Assembly: GCA_029891385.1 (NCBI GenBank)
Contig: CM057228.1
Coordinates: 22,220,309 to 22,284,308, forward strand
Reading direction: 5' to 3'
Length of the DNA stretch: 64,000 nucleotides
From: Erythroxylum novogranatense
Lineage: Eukaryota; Streptophyta; Magnoliopsida; Malpighiales; Erythroxylaceae
Below are positions 22,022 to 33,254 of the stretch, in pieces. Below the pieces are notes generated by a model. It was not told the origin of the DNA. It was given only the letters and a program-made list of their open reading frames with translations, and made no database searches. Each line of letters starts with the position of its first letter. Position 1 is the first letter of the stretch. The translations under genes were made by a program, and so were the position numbers.

Positions 22022-22840
22022 TAACAAATTCTACTAATAGATCTTTTGTTACTAATATTGCTCCTCCTAGATTATGAGCAACCTGATGTTTTTCAATTTT
22101 ATCATGAAATTGTTGTTGAACTTTTACGTTGAAAGGATAGGGTAATTTTTGAATGAATACTTGTATATACATTTCTTGTTCTACTCTGGGTAGTTTGTAA
22201 TAATGTTTTTGAAATTCACATATAAAAGTGCCTAAATAGTAAATATCGCAAAGATGTGTATTATTTAAATGTCTTAATGCTTTTACTCTATTTGCATTTT
22301 CTCTATCAGCCTTGTGGAATATTACATCCTGACCGAAGAATTCTTTATAAATTTCATCTCCTATTACTTCAAATGTATCTACATCTTGTATTTTACTGAT
22401 ATAGTATTGGTTGTACAATCGAGATTGAGTACACTATCTGATCCTAATTTTGTAATTTTGGGTTTATATTCGGAAGGATATTTTCGAATTTTTGATCCTT
22501 TATAATAATAACCTTGTTTATTCAAATAGTCTTCTTGATTATCAGCTATCCATGAATAATTTGTGGGTTGAAATTCCTTTTTTCTTTTATCTCCTATTAA
22601 TTTTTCTTTTAATTTTAATTCTTGAGTATGACTACTTTCTGGTTTTTCATCATCATCCATATATATTTCTTGATCATCTGATTCATAGCCAAGGATAATT
22701 TCATCTTTATGATTTAAAGGATATAATTGAGAATGATCTGAAGAAGGGGTTAGATGTAATTTTATGATTAATTCTGTTACTTCGCCTAATTGTTCTTGTA
22801 TATTTCTTTCAATTTGTTCTATATTTTGTTCTTCAGTCAT
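22022..22840 (-). pseudogene. EPRV copy 1: coat protein N-terminal part, internally deleted
   Basis: The start ATG (22840) directly follows the ORF E stop (TAAATG). An acidic N-terminus (GYESDDQEIYMDDDEKPE) is followed by the capsid region. Relative to copy 2, about 190 bases are missing after LNLDCTTN, which shifts the frame. The sequence resumes at ISKIQDVDTFEVIGDEIYKE and runs to about 22022. The lysine-rich and zinc-knuckle C-terminus is lost at the copia fragment. Confidence 0.88.
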
Positions 22841-23071
22841 TTAAGTTCGTTTTCTTGGTAATTTTATAATTCTTAGCTCTGATACCATTTTCGGGGGCAG
22901 ATCTTTTCTTATTATTTGTTCATTTGTTTGTTGTAGTTTATCATTTGTTTGATGGATTAACGTTAAGATTTCTATTTTTGTTTGTATTACAGCTTCTATT
23001 TTTTGTTCTAATAATTCTTAAGCTTGGACAATTGTATCTAATTGCTGGGTGATACTAGTTAATGTGGTCAT
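22841..23071 (-). pseudogene. EPRV: small ORF E, coiled coil with basic tail, contains the primer site
   Basis: The ATG at 23071 overlaps the movement-protein stop (ATGA); the stop abuts the coat-protein ATG (TAAATG). About 76 codons include one in-frame TAA near codon 18. The product would be a heptad-like helix rich in I, L, Q, E and K, then a basic end (LPRKRT). Size, position just before the coat protein, and the coiled-coil plus basic-tail layout recall the virion-associated protein of caulimoviruses. This is a structural analogy only. Copy 2 retains only the last codons, at 49565-49586. Confidence 0.65.
22876..22887 (-). other. pararetroviral primer binding site, tRNA-Met type
   Basis: TGGTATCAGAGC on the minus strand lies inside ORF E, 36 bases upstream of the coat-protein ATG. 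This is the canonical plant pararetrovirus minus-strand primer site, conventionally genome position 1. It is present only in copy 1, because copy 2 starts about 13 bases downstream of it. Confidence 0.85.
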
Positions 23072-23527
23072 AACTTTTTTATAAGATAAGTCGATAATGT
23101 AGATATTTGATTCTGGATTTCATCTAATTGTCGATTTTGATTTGGTTCAATTATTCTAATTGGTCTTTCTATGTATATAGGTCTTTGATGTCTGGTTGAT
23201 GCTGATCTAAGCAGAGGAATAGTATTGGATGCTGATTCAGAGAAAGAATGTCTTCTTTCGAGTAATGGTGGTAGATAAAAAAGGTTGTTGTATTGCTGGA
23301 GGGGGTTGTATTTTTGGTTGTATTTTGATTCCTACCTTTGCTACATCTTGAAATAATTGGTCTAAAAAAATTTGTTCTGTATGTTTAAAATCGATCCTAT
23401 GATGGGAATTGGTTAAGGCATAACTAATTTGATAGGTTAATGAAAAAGGATATTGTCCTTGAGTCATAAGATTATCACGATAGAATTTATAAGCTATTGT
23501 AATAGTTTTGTCTAATTCGGGGTTAAA
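23068..23527 (-). pseudogene. EPRV: movement protein C-terminal part
   Basis: After the LINE insertion the movement protein resumes with YKFYRDNLMTQGQYPFSLTY and the 30K-family signature YALTNSHH. FKHTEQIFLDQLFQDVAKVG follows, then a proline-rich stretch (KIQPPPAIQQP). A frameshift near 23270 leads into a tail with ERPIRIIEPNQNRQLDEIQN that ends at 23068-23070. Its last bases overlap the ORF E start. The protein would move virus between cells through plasmodesmata. The gene is split by the LINE and frameshifted, so it is dead. Confidence 0.88.
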
Positions 23528-25117
23528 GTCCAGGCGATTCCGGTGACGATTGCGAAGACTCTCAGGCATCGATCGGGCGGCGACCCATAGCCAGCATCGC
23601 GCCGGCGCCTCCACCGGCTGGAGTTCGTTCTTTTGCCCAGGCCCTTACGGGTGCTAAGCCTTCTCCTCAGACAATCCTTCAGCCTCTTCCCTCTGCAATC
23701 CAAATCGAGTCTCGACCCAAGATGTATAAAGGGGAACCGACCTTCTTCCTTTCTAAGGAGGAAGAAGCTCAGCTCGCTGCTCCATTTCACTTGGCGTTGG
23801 TTGGCAAATTTACCAAAGGTAGACCGAAGATGGATTTCCTAAGATCTTCGTTTGACAAAAACGGGTTCAAGGGTACTTTTACCCTAGGCATGCTTGATTC
23901 CCGCCATCTTCTCATCTGCTTTGATCTTGAGGAAGATTACCAACGTTGTTGGTTGAGAGCCCTTTGGACTTTCGACAATCACCTTATGCGAGTCTTCAAA
24001 TGGTCGCCGGACTTTAACCCCGATCATGAGTCCTCTGTTGTTCCCATCTGGGTCTCATTTGAAGGTTTGCCTATTCATTGTTTCAATGACACCTACCTTT
24101 CTCTGATGGCCACGATGATCGGCGTCCCTCTGAAAATTGATGTTCCCACTTTAAATCTTCTCGGCCCTCGATTGCTAGAGTGTGCATCAAGTAGATTTGT
24201 TGAAGGATCGCCCTCTCACTTGAGGCCGGGCGCGGAAGAGCATGCTTTCTTCCAATCCGTGCTTTACGAGAACTTGCCCTCTTATTGTCGCCACCGTCGG
24301 AAGGTCGACATCCGGAGAATGATTGTCGCCATAAACAACACAAGTCCCCTCCCCATCGTCGCTGATTCAACACTTCCAGCAGTCGAGTTTGGAAAGCTAA
24401 AGTGTGTCTATCTACATCTTGGCTTATGCATGATCGATACGGCTGCCTCACCTATTGACCCCCTGTTTTACATCCATACATTCATGAGGCAGTCTTTGCC
24501 CGATCCACCGATTGAGTAAGGTGCAACCCCTCGCTTCGTCTGCTGCTTTGTTCTGCCTCCCTACCATCTAAACTGCACTTATCCTCTCAATGTGTGATTT
24601 TTCCGATATTAATAAGGCCTTTGGTTCTATTCCTCCTCAACCATCTGCTCCCCGGACTCGTGAGCTTCTTGACATAGTTGATCTTGATCCGTTAATGCGA
24701 TTCTTGAATCTGGCCCAACCTTCCTTCTTCGCCTCGTTTACGTATTTCGATATCGCCTCATTATCGACGCCCCGCTAATGCACCAATTATTCCGCTGAAA
24801 TTTTATGGGACTCGCTAATAAGGTTTCATTTCAAACCGACTTAAAGACCAACTCGACCTTTCTCAAGCTGCGTTGATTTTCCTCCGATCGTTTATGAAGG
24901 CTCTGTCCCAACCCAAGTTCTGGATGACTTCTGGCTGGGCACAACCTCTGGTCAGTAGAATGTAGAAGTTTCCAGAATGGTCCAGTCTGAAGGCGAAACC
25001 ACTTTATCGAAACGAGGTCGTCCTGTGGGTTCCAAAAATAAGAAAGTTACATTTGCTGTTGAATCTCTTCGCCGATCGGCGAGAGCTCCTAAGACTACTC
25101 CTGCTCATCACTCATGA
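23528..25117 (+). pseudogene. LINE ORF1 (DUF4283-type nucleic-acid-binding protein)
   Basis: The frame is open from about 23528 with no ATG. It passes a proline/alanine-rich head (SIAPAPPPAGVRSFAQALTG) and then the DUF4283-like core (LICFDLEEDYQRCWLRALWT, then VVPIWVSFEGLPIHCFN). It stops at 24519. Shifted pieces continue to 25117, where a basic tail with an AT-hook-like motif (KRGRPVGSKNKK) ends in a TGA that overlaps the ORF2 ATG (ATGA). No zinc knuckle was found. ORF1 proteins coat LINE RNA during retrotransposition. Confidence 0.85.
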
Positions 25118-28100
25118 TTAGTAGCCTTATTTGAAATATCCGTGGGGTGGGTAACCCGGCCTCCCAACGTCGTCTTAAATCTCTGACTGATATGCACAAA
25201 TTGTCTGCGGTTTTTGTGATTGAGCCAATGGTGCAACTTTGTTTCTTTGACGGACTCGCGAAAATTGCATTTTACTTCCGGCTATGTTTCCGACACTAAT
25301 AAAATTTGGGCCCTCTTTTCCAATGCTTATTCCGCTACACTACTTGGTGGTTCTGAACAAGTTTTGCACTTGAAATTAACTCACGTTAAAATGACAATGG
25401 CTTTTTATATCTCTATCATCTATGCGCGGTCGACAAGGCGGGGCCGTCTTGAATTGTGGTCTAAATTATGCTCCTTCCGCGCTGCTCATGCTAATGTCCC
25501 GTGGTTATTGGGGGTGATTTTAATGTTATCCGCAGTCTTGATGAATATAGCGGTCTTGGATCTCCTGAGCTTGCTTCTATGGATGATTTTAACTCCTTCA
25601 TAGCTTCTTGCAGCCTGTTGGAACTTCCCACGCAGGGTGCTGAATTCACTTGGGTCGGCACTAGATCCAATGGTCGTGTTATGAAGAAGCTGGATCGAAT
25701 CTTGATTACTACTGAGTGGACCGATCTATTTCCGATTTCTATAACTCAGAATTTAAATCGAACGGGGTCCGATCATAGCCCGATGTTATGCCAATTTGAC
25801 ATGGAACAAGTTTCCCGCCCACGCCTCTTTCTTTTCCAGCGGATGTGGCTACGTCGCGATGATTTCCTCACTTTGGTACAATCGAATTGGGCTCAGCCAA
25901 TTGCCTGTCATGGTATGTTACGGTTTTCTCTCAAGCTTCACCGCCTCAAATCTTGTTTGCGCCTCTGGAATAAGGAGACTTTTGGCGATGTCTTCCTTAA
26001 TCTAAAAAAGGCGGAGTCAGCTGTGATGCAACTGGAACGGGAGTTTGATGAATCTGGGACCACTGAGGTTCTCCTCAGGCTGAATAAATCCAAAGCTAAA
26101 CTGTTACTACGGCTTAAAGAACATGAGGATTTTATGCGTCAAAAGTTGAGACTGAAATGGCTTAAGGAGGGCGATGCAAACACTGCCTATTTTCACGCCT
26201 CTTTGGCAGAGAAACGAACACGATTGGGGATACACAAGATTCGAGATAGTAATGGGATATGGCTAACAGACCCGGCACACATTGAACTTGAAGCGGTCAG
26301 ATATTTTCAATCCCTCTTATCAACGGAGGTAGTACCGGATGAGGAAGAAGCCACATCTAGGCTGCTAAGCCACATACCGAGGCTTGTTGAGGATGTGGAC
26401 AATGTATTGTTGATGCAACCGGTTACAATGGAGGAGGTTAAGCAAGCAGTCATGAGTTTATCGTCTACTAGTGCACCCGGAATTGATGGATACTGTGGAG
26501 CTTTTTATCATAATTGTTGGGACATCATCTGTTCTGATCTATTTGATGCCTGATCAATTTATGTCGGGGTTCCAATACAGTGCGAAGACGTAGCACATTG
26601 ATTACCCTGTTGCCGAAAAAGATGTGTGTCAATTCTTTTTCCGACTTTCGACCAATCAGTCTCTGTACCTTCTTGAATAAAGTCTTCACAAAGATTCTTA
26701 CGGAACGGCTAAAAGTTGTTTTACCCAAGTTGATCTCCCCAGAGCAGTCGGCCTTTTTACCTGGGCGAGAAATTGTGTACAATATATTGATGGCTCAGGA
26801 CATATGTCAATTTCTTCATCACCCTGCTCGAGGAGGTAATATCATTCTCAAACTGGATATGATGAAAGCTTTTGACCGTGTTTCTTGGTCTTTCCTCTCC
26901 CGTATACTGGCAGCTTTCGGCTTCCATGGTGGGCTTATCAGGCTTATTATTGGGTCCATTTCCAGCTGGTTCTCAATCTTGGTGAATGGTAGTCCAGTGG
27001 GCTTCTTCCAGTCAACCCGAGGCATTAAACAAGGCGATCCTTTGTCACCTTACTTATTTCTCTTAGTTTCGGAGGCTTTGACTCGCTCTATGCAATCCTT
27101 TGTGATGCAAGGCAGGATATTGCCCTATGGTGTGCCTACTAGCTCGTAGATTGTCTCTCATCTCTGTTTGTTGATTTATTTAATTATTTTTATCCGGAGT
27201 GATAAACGGTCGCTAGTACAGTTTAACCTCTTGCTTGCCGACTATGAAGCAGCCACGGGACAAAAGGTCAATAAGCAAAAAAGTTGTTTTATATTGCCAG
27301 AAGGCGTGTCTCCCAATCATCAAAGAGATGTTTTACAGCTCCTGCAAATGGGCCAAGGCTATTTTCCCTTGCAATATCTAGGTTGCAGACTATTCCGGGG
27401 CAGAAAGACAGAGCGTATGTTCACTCATTTAGTTGAGGTAATTGAGACAAGAGTTTACAGTTGGAAGAATAAGTGGCTCTCCCCTGCAACTCGGATGATT
27501 TTAATCAAACATGTCCTATCCTCCATCCCACAACACGTCTTCACTGCTATTGAGCCTCCTAAATCCATCTTATATAAAATGGAAAAGATTTTCCAACAGT
27601 TTTTATGGGGGAGCTATTTTGCAGATAATAAACGACATTGGCGTTCATGGGATCGCCTTTCCTTTCCGATAGAGTAGAATGGGTTGGGATTTCGAAAATT
27701 GGAGGATATTGTTGCAGCCTATTCGATTAAGTTATGGTGGAAAGTCAAAAATCATGTGGGTCTTTGGGCTCAATTTGTCACCACATTATCACCGAATGCA
27801 CGTCGTAGAAGGCATTGGCGGAGAATTGCCAAAGTAGATCAGCTTGCTCAGGAATATGAATACGTTTCTATCCATACTGGGTTGGTATCCTTCTAGACAG
27901 ATAATTGGTCCGGTCTTGGAGCTTTTTCTTCGTTGGACCAGTACACCAAAGATCCTATCCCACCGCCACCGTCTCGACTTCTTTTCCCAACGAGAAGAGT
28001 TGTTGGACTGCATTCTTCCTCTCTTGCAACCTGCTCATGCTACATTTCTTACTACTCATTCCCAACAGTTTTCACTGGGCTCGATCGATTTAATTTGGAA

Positions 28101-29056
28101 ACCAATCATTCTGGGACATTTTAGCTTTTCCTCAAAGATATGAACTAGTACGGTCCATGCAACCCCCGCCCATGTCCTTCTTCGTCAAGCTTGGAATAAA
28201 TTTCTGCCAAAGAAGATCTCTATCTTTGTATGGTGTCTCTATAATTCCCTTCTTCCTTTCCCGGAAACAATGAACAAGTTAGGTTTCTTTTTAAATCCAT
28301 CGAGATGTAGTATTTGTTCCTTGGCAGCCGACTGTGTGCAGCACACCTTTTATGAGTGTCCCTCGGCCAGACTGGTATGGAGACATTTTGCCGCCCTACT
28401 AGATCTCCATTTATCCTTTCCCCCTAACCTTTGGCTCTTTATACGGGAGTGGTCTATTCTAAGAAGAGGGGCTACTGCAAGATCTGTGATCATTTCTGTC
28501 ATACCCTACTTCATCCTTTGGGAACTGTGGAAAATGCGTACCTTACACATATATGAGGGTAAGTCTACAACGATCCCAGCCTTGATCTTTTTCATAATAC
28601 AGCATGTTTCCTCTATGGTGCGAGTTCATAAATTACTTCCAAAGAATATACAGGAAATGATTAACTTATCCACTTCCTTTCATTTTCATTTTCAATTGCC
28701 TCGCAAACCTGTGATTATGACTTTATGTTGGAGGCCCCCGGATGATTGCACTGTTATTCTAAATACTGATGGCTCATCGCTGGATCTCCGGTCCTTCCGT
28801 TGGGGATTTGTAATACGATATGCCTTGGTTCTTTCTTGTTCTTCGAGTGTCGATATTGTAATTCAACCGTTAGCTTCATTATGGAAATAGAGGCCATAGT
28901 TTGTGGCCTTCGCCATGTTGAATGTGGGTTCAAAAATACAGTTCAAGCAGCATAATAAGGGTATCAGGCACCTATTGAACCATAAATCGAATTTTGGCCT
29001 TGGCGTTATGAAGCAGCACTTGAAAATATTCGACATATGCTCTCTATCTCGACATC

Positions 29057-29061
29057 GTCCA
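29057..29061 (+). repeat. target-site duplication GTCCA (left)
   Basis: Five bases directly before the solo LTR, identical to 32485-32489. Confidence 0.9.
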
Positions 29062-29989
29062 TGTAACATCCCGTTACTATTAACAAGGGTATTCGTAAAT
29101 TGAACCGATCGATAGGTCAGCATTGATTTATCGTCGAGTGTGCTCTTGGCCTCTAATTATAGAGGAACAGTCTCATCGCATATGCATACTTATTTATTCA
29201 TTGGTACATGCATTCATGATTTCCGGTATTTAATTGTGAATTGGAATTGATGAATTGACTAGTCGTGAATTGATCAATTGTGGAACCGATCGGCCATTTG
29301 GAATTGACTAGATTGAAATCGATCGAGAAATTGAGAGTAATTGGGTTGAATGGTGATTTAAAATAGTGTAAGAGTGATTTGGCAATTGATAGTGGCTTAT
29401 AGGAAATTTTAGAAATTAGGAGAAAATGCCGGATAGGAAAGTTTTGAGTGATGTAATCGATTATTTGTATAATCTTGAAAGGAGGGTTTAATGGCGATGG
29501 AAAAATTAGAGTTATACTAGTAGATGAATTTAAATGTTGAGCCATTGAAATTTAGAGACTGAAATTGGGACTGATTTGGGAGACTATGTGTATATATATA
29601 TATGGCTAAGTGGAATGGGGAGAATGACCTAGGGGAAAATTGTTTCTCTTCGTCTCCTCCCACGGCGCCCTTCGATTTCCTCCATCGGTGAGGATTCTTT
29701 GATCTATCTCTTGTGGTTTCCCTCCTTTTGTGTTAAGCTAACTGATTTATAGTGATTGGTGAAGGTAGAGAGGCTTGAGAGTGTTTAATCGTTGGTTTCA
29801 GAGGATTTAGGGTTACGGCGATTTTGAGATTTGGGATTTATGGTCGATTGGTAAGTTTTATTGGATTTAATGTTGTTATTACTGGTTATTTGAGTATTTA
29901 TGGCATTTATTGGGTAAAATTGAGTAGTTAGAGTGTTAACGGAGGTTATTAACGGCTTTAATGGCGGAAAGCGATCGGAGAAGACGATC

Positions 29990-30236
29990 GGACCGTCAAG
30001 ACGTCATGACGAATGTGCAAGCGCCGAGGGCTTCGTCATGACAGTGATTGAATTTAATTAAATCTATTAGTCGCGACGAGTCGGGTGGACGTCGCGGCGA
30101 ATTGGGGTTGGTACGTCGCGACGAGTGGGTTCCACGTCGCGACGAACGTGGCTTTGTACAACGCGACGAGCGGTCCTCTACGTCGCGACGAGTGAGCTTT
30201 TCACGTCGCGACGAAAGGGCGTAGGTCGCGACGTAT
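29990..30236. repeat. array of CGTCGCGACG palindromes in the solo LTR
   Basis: About eight units of CGTCGCGACGA(A/G) type at roughly 20-30 bp spacing, several of them perfect 10-bp palindromes, lie about 0.95-1.2 kb from the LTR start. The motif is the same as in the chromovirus LTRs at 920-1115 and 8015-8210, although the surrounding sequence is different. Confidence 0.88.
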
Positions 30237-31209
30237 GGGGGAAATTCTGTTTGGAATGAACTTTGTTGATTTGGCATAGTTTATGGTATGGACCCCCCGA
30301 TCGAGGTAATCCCTAATTCATTGTGAACTAGAGAAAGGGGTATACTGTTGAGGAAATATCGAGAGTTAGAATTTGATGTAAATGGTACTGACTGTTGAGA
30401 TTAAAGTTAATTATGGTTCATAGTGTGATCTAAGTACTGAATTGTGATAATTGGAGTCCTAATTGGGATTTTCACTGTATAATTGGACTGATGGATATGA
30501 AATTGTTATAGGGTATATGAATCGAGAAAATTGAACTGAATTGAGGACTGAACCAAATTAGTGATGATTCAATTGAGTAAAAAGTTGAAATTGAGCATAG
30601 GTTATCGAAGCTGGGTTTTAGCACCGGAAATCGTGAACATGCATTGTACATCATTTCATTGAGACATATGCATTACTGAACTGGTTAATTGAGCAATTAA
30701 TAATAGATCAGATTGTCATTGTTATAGAGGTGCCGTTGGATCGTCGTTCCACGGACATTGCTGGGACTTCCAGGCAGTAGCTCGGAAGTAACAGGTGAGT
30801 AACCTAGATGGTTTCTCAAAGTTCTGATTTGCCTATATGCTCACTGTGAACTACTTGACAATGTAAATTACATGATTCTTGATCGTATGTGATTGAATTG
30901 CATTGATAACTCTTGAAATGTGTAAGATTGAGCTGCATGATTCTTCGAAAAGCGTATGACCAAAGTGTATGCGTTCTTTGTCTTTGGATTGGACTCTTGC
31001 ATGATACCGTGAAATCGCATGATTATTGATATGTTCGAAATGTGCATGATCGAGTGACATGCTTCTACCGATTGAACCGAACTCATCAGATTGGATGGAA
31101 TTCTTGAGTGACTTTGAACATCGAATCTTGGGCTTTTATAGCCGTATCTTGTAGACTATCGATCGGAATTCTTGAATTATGAATCTTGAATCATGAACAT
31201 CGCATTGCA

Positions 31210-31730
31210 TGCATAAATGCATGATCGATAATGGACGTGCCCCAAGTTGTTAATTTCTTCGAAAAGAGCCTCGAGCTCTCGTCTTGCATCTTGGCGGGCT
31301 TGGCAGGAAGAAAATCACACGCGTCCCCATTGCATCTTGGTGAGCACTTGGGCACTGGCGAATAATTGGAAAGAGTCACACATGCATACCGCAAACTCTC
31401 AGATAGTCTGAAAATTGGTATATATTCTTGATTAGTCTTGAATGCCCGAACTATATGACTCTCGTGAATAATCGTGATCAGATACTACAAATTATTGTGA
31501 CCATAATCGCATGATCGATAATGGAATGTGACCCAAGTCGCGATTATCGACCGCCTCGACCTCGAGCAGGGATTTATCCTGAACACTATACCGACGGGCC
31601 TAGCCCGAGGGAGAAATCTGACGCGCCCCATCGATCACCGATCGAGCGCTTAGGCACAACATCGAATAAGCGGAAAAGAGTCTCACGTGCATTGCATATT
31701 GTCTTGAATGCCTAAAATGGTGAATTGCGA
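31210..31730. repeat. diverged internal duplication in the solo LTR (unit about 290-300 bp)
   Basis: The segment from GCATGATCGATAATGGA at 31219 recurs at 31511. Further matched points are GAAAAGAGTC (about 31370 and 31673) and TCTTGAATGCC (about 31436 and 31700). Between these anchors the two units have diverged strongly. Confidence 0.6.
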
Positions 31731-31834
31731 CAATGACATGATTTATCAGCGCAATATGATCTCGCTAAATGTTAGTGCTATTGTAAATTCTTTGCATAAT
31801 CTCGTGAACTCGTGATATGGCATCGTAAATTGTG

Positions 31835-31975
31835 AGGGATTATTGTGAGTTGATATTTGATACTGTAAACTGCTAGAGACTACCGTAAAATGTGATGTAA
31901 TACTGTAAACTACTGTATAAGACTGTGATTGGTACGTGATACTGCAAACTGTTTATCACTGTACATTGTTCGGTC
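31835..31975 (+). repeat. short degenerate tandem GATACTGTAAACTG units
   Basis: Four to five variants of GATACTGTAAACTG lie at irregular 20-45 bp spacing in the second half of the solo LTR. The function is unknown. Confidence 0.55.
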
Positions 31976-32484
31976 ACCGAATTGTTATAAACTCATAAGT
32001 TGTATATATATAAATTACTGTTATGCTGTACGCGATACGCGTTATGCATGATTGGAGTGAACCATCGATGATGGTTTCTCACTGAGTTCGCAAAACTCAC
32101 CCAAAATTGCATCGTATTTTTCAGGACTGATAGAGTAGACTCCTAGCTCCGAAGATGGTTGTTCGTGCCGTGCGAGTTGCTGGCAAGAGACGCGATAGCA
32201 CACAGGTCGGTCAGCGGGGTTAGTATTTTGAGGATGACTTAGGATAGACTTTAGTATCGCCTTCCTTTTGGTTTGTTAGGAACCGATAGACTTGTCTATC
32301 TTGTCTTTGGATGATCAGTATTAGGATGATATTGTAAATTTTAAATCTACTGATTTTTGACAAATTGTGATTTTATTTATTGCGATGCCATGTGGATTTT
32401 AGGGGAACTGTTCTGGTAGTGCACCTTATCGTGGGATACGTGTTGGGTGTCCCGATGTGTACCCTACGGTGAAGGGGCGCTACA

Positions 32485-32489
32485 GTCCA
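32485..32489 (+). repeat. target-site duplication GTCCA (right)
   Basis: Five bases directly after the solo LTR, identical to 29057-29061. The LINE frame continues from here. Confidence 0.9.
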
Positions 32490-32720
32490 TTATCCATGTT
32501 TATCGAGAGGTTAATAGCTTTGCGGATTTTTTAGCAAAGCTAGCTTCAGCTGGTACTTTGACTATGTTCGCAATGGCACTTGATCTACCTCTTCCTCTCA
32601 GGACAATCTTGCGAATGGAATAGCTTTTTGTTCCATACATACGATACAAACCATGAGTCTTACATTCTTATTTTCATGACCTTTGTACTACAATACCTCT
32701 ACTCTTGTAGAGCCATGCAT

Positions 32721-32750
32721 CAATAAAATTTCTTTTCTTTAAAAAAAAAA
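32721..32750 (+). terminator. LINE poly(A) signal and A tract
   Basis: AATAAA at about 32722-32727 is followed 14 bases later by ten A residues (32741-32750). The A tract then abuts viral movement-protein sequence. This marks the 3' end of the LINE. Confidence 0.88.
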
Positions 32751-32762
32751 TCTGGTATTAAA

Positions 32763-33254
32763 TTTTATTTTACCATATTGTAAATTTCCATTCATCATTC
32801 CTGAGACTTGGTCATTGAGTTTGTTCATTCGTTCATCTAGTATTGCCATTCTGATTAGAGTATCTATTCCTTATTGAAAAGTAGATTTTAATAAGATTTG
32901 TATTGTTGATAATTGAATATAACCTATTTTCTTTCGTTTTGATTTTGGTAGTAATTGTAATTGTCTATTAATTTGATCAGGGTCGATTAAACTAATTCGT
33001 AAATTTTCATTACATTGATCAATTCGGATAGGAGTTTCGTGAATTATTTTTCCAAAATATATAAGTTTTTGTCTATTGAAAATTTGTTTTAATGTTGATT
33101 TATGAATATATTGTCCTTTCTTTAGATCTAATTGTGATTTTGCTATTTGTTTTTGTTTATCCTGATTAATTAAAGTAGATACTTTAAAAGTTCCTAATGA
33201 TTCTGTTAATTCTAAATTATGGACATCTAATATTGTTGAAGATTGAGAAGTCAT
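32763..33254 (-). pseudogene. EPRV copy 2: movement protein N-terminal part
   Basis: The ATG at 33254 overlaps the ORF D stop (ATGA). Conserved caulimovirid features are LGTFKVSTLINQDKQKQIAK near the start and KSTF-stop-GIDTLIRMAILDER, followed by GNLQYGKIKF. A TAA at 32871-32873 interrupts the frame. The LINE then splits the gene at 32763, and the remaining part is 23068-23527. The match of the two halves across the LINE is strong evidence that this was one continuous viral genome. Confidence 0.88.

Larger units (their letters stand above)
29062..32484 (+). mobile_element. solo LTR (3.4 kb) of a gypsy-type element, inserted in LINE RNase H
   Basis: The insert has TGTAACATCCCG...GGGGCGCTACA ends (TG...CA) and is flanked by a perfect 5-bp duplication GTCCA. 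It carries no coding domain. Removing it restores the LINE RNase H reading frame. These are the marks of a solo LTR left by recombination between two LTRs. A TATA-like run (TATATATATATA) near 29590 and the order TATA, CT-rich leader, palindrome array suggest plus orientation. The array matches that in the chromovirus LTRs, so the two families may be related. Confidence 0.85.
25114..32623 (+). pseudogene. LINE ORF2 (endonuclease, reverse transcriptase, RNase H), split by solo LTR
   Basis: The start is the ATG overlapping the ORF1 stop. The first endonuclease motif has a TGA in place of the tryptophan (MISSLI-stop-NIRGVGNP). Later endonuclease motifs are GGDFNVIR and TGSDHSPM (25501-25800). RT follows (FRPISLCTFLNKVFTKIL, LDMMKAFDRVSWSFL, IKQGDPLSPYLFLL). 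The catalytic FADD-type box near 27150-27185 is destroyed by small indels. A zinc knuckle (CSICSLAADC...H...C) is near 28305-28360, and RNase H starts ILNTDGSSLD at about 28757. The solo LTR splits RNase H at 29061. The last codons (REVNSFADFLAKLASAGT) end at 32623. Confidence 0.9.
23528..32750 (+). mobile_element. LINE (plant L1-type) inserted in the viral movement protein, itself split by a solo LTR
   Basis: ORF1 (DUF4283-like), ORF2 (endonuclease, RT, zinc knuckle, RNase H), a polyadenylation signal and a terminal A10 run follow in order on the plus strand. Without the solo LTR and its duplication the LINE is about 5.8 kb. The 5' end lacks an ORF1 ATG, so it is slightly 5' truncated. The A tract (32741-32750) abuts viral sequence. 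A degenerate 12-bp candidate target duplication (23516-23527 against 32751-32762, about 8 of 12 matching) fits a fairly old insertion. Confidence 0.9.

Noticed and set aside
26525..27025. Minus-strand ORFs within the LINE
   Set aside because: Antisense shadows of ORF2 reverse transcriptase.
23516..32762. Perfect LINE target-site duplication
   Set aside because: Only a degenerate 12-bp match (about 8 of 12) was found; reported as a weak candidate and not annotated as a feature.
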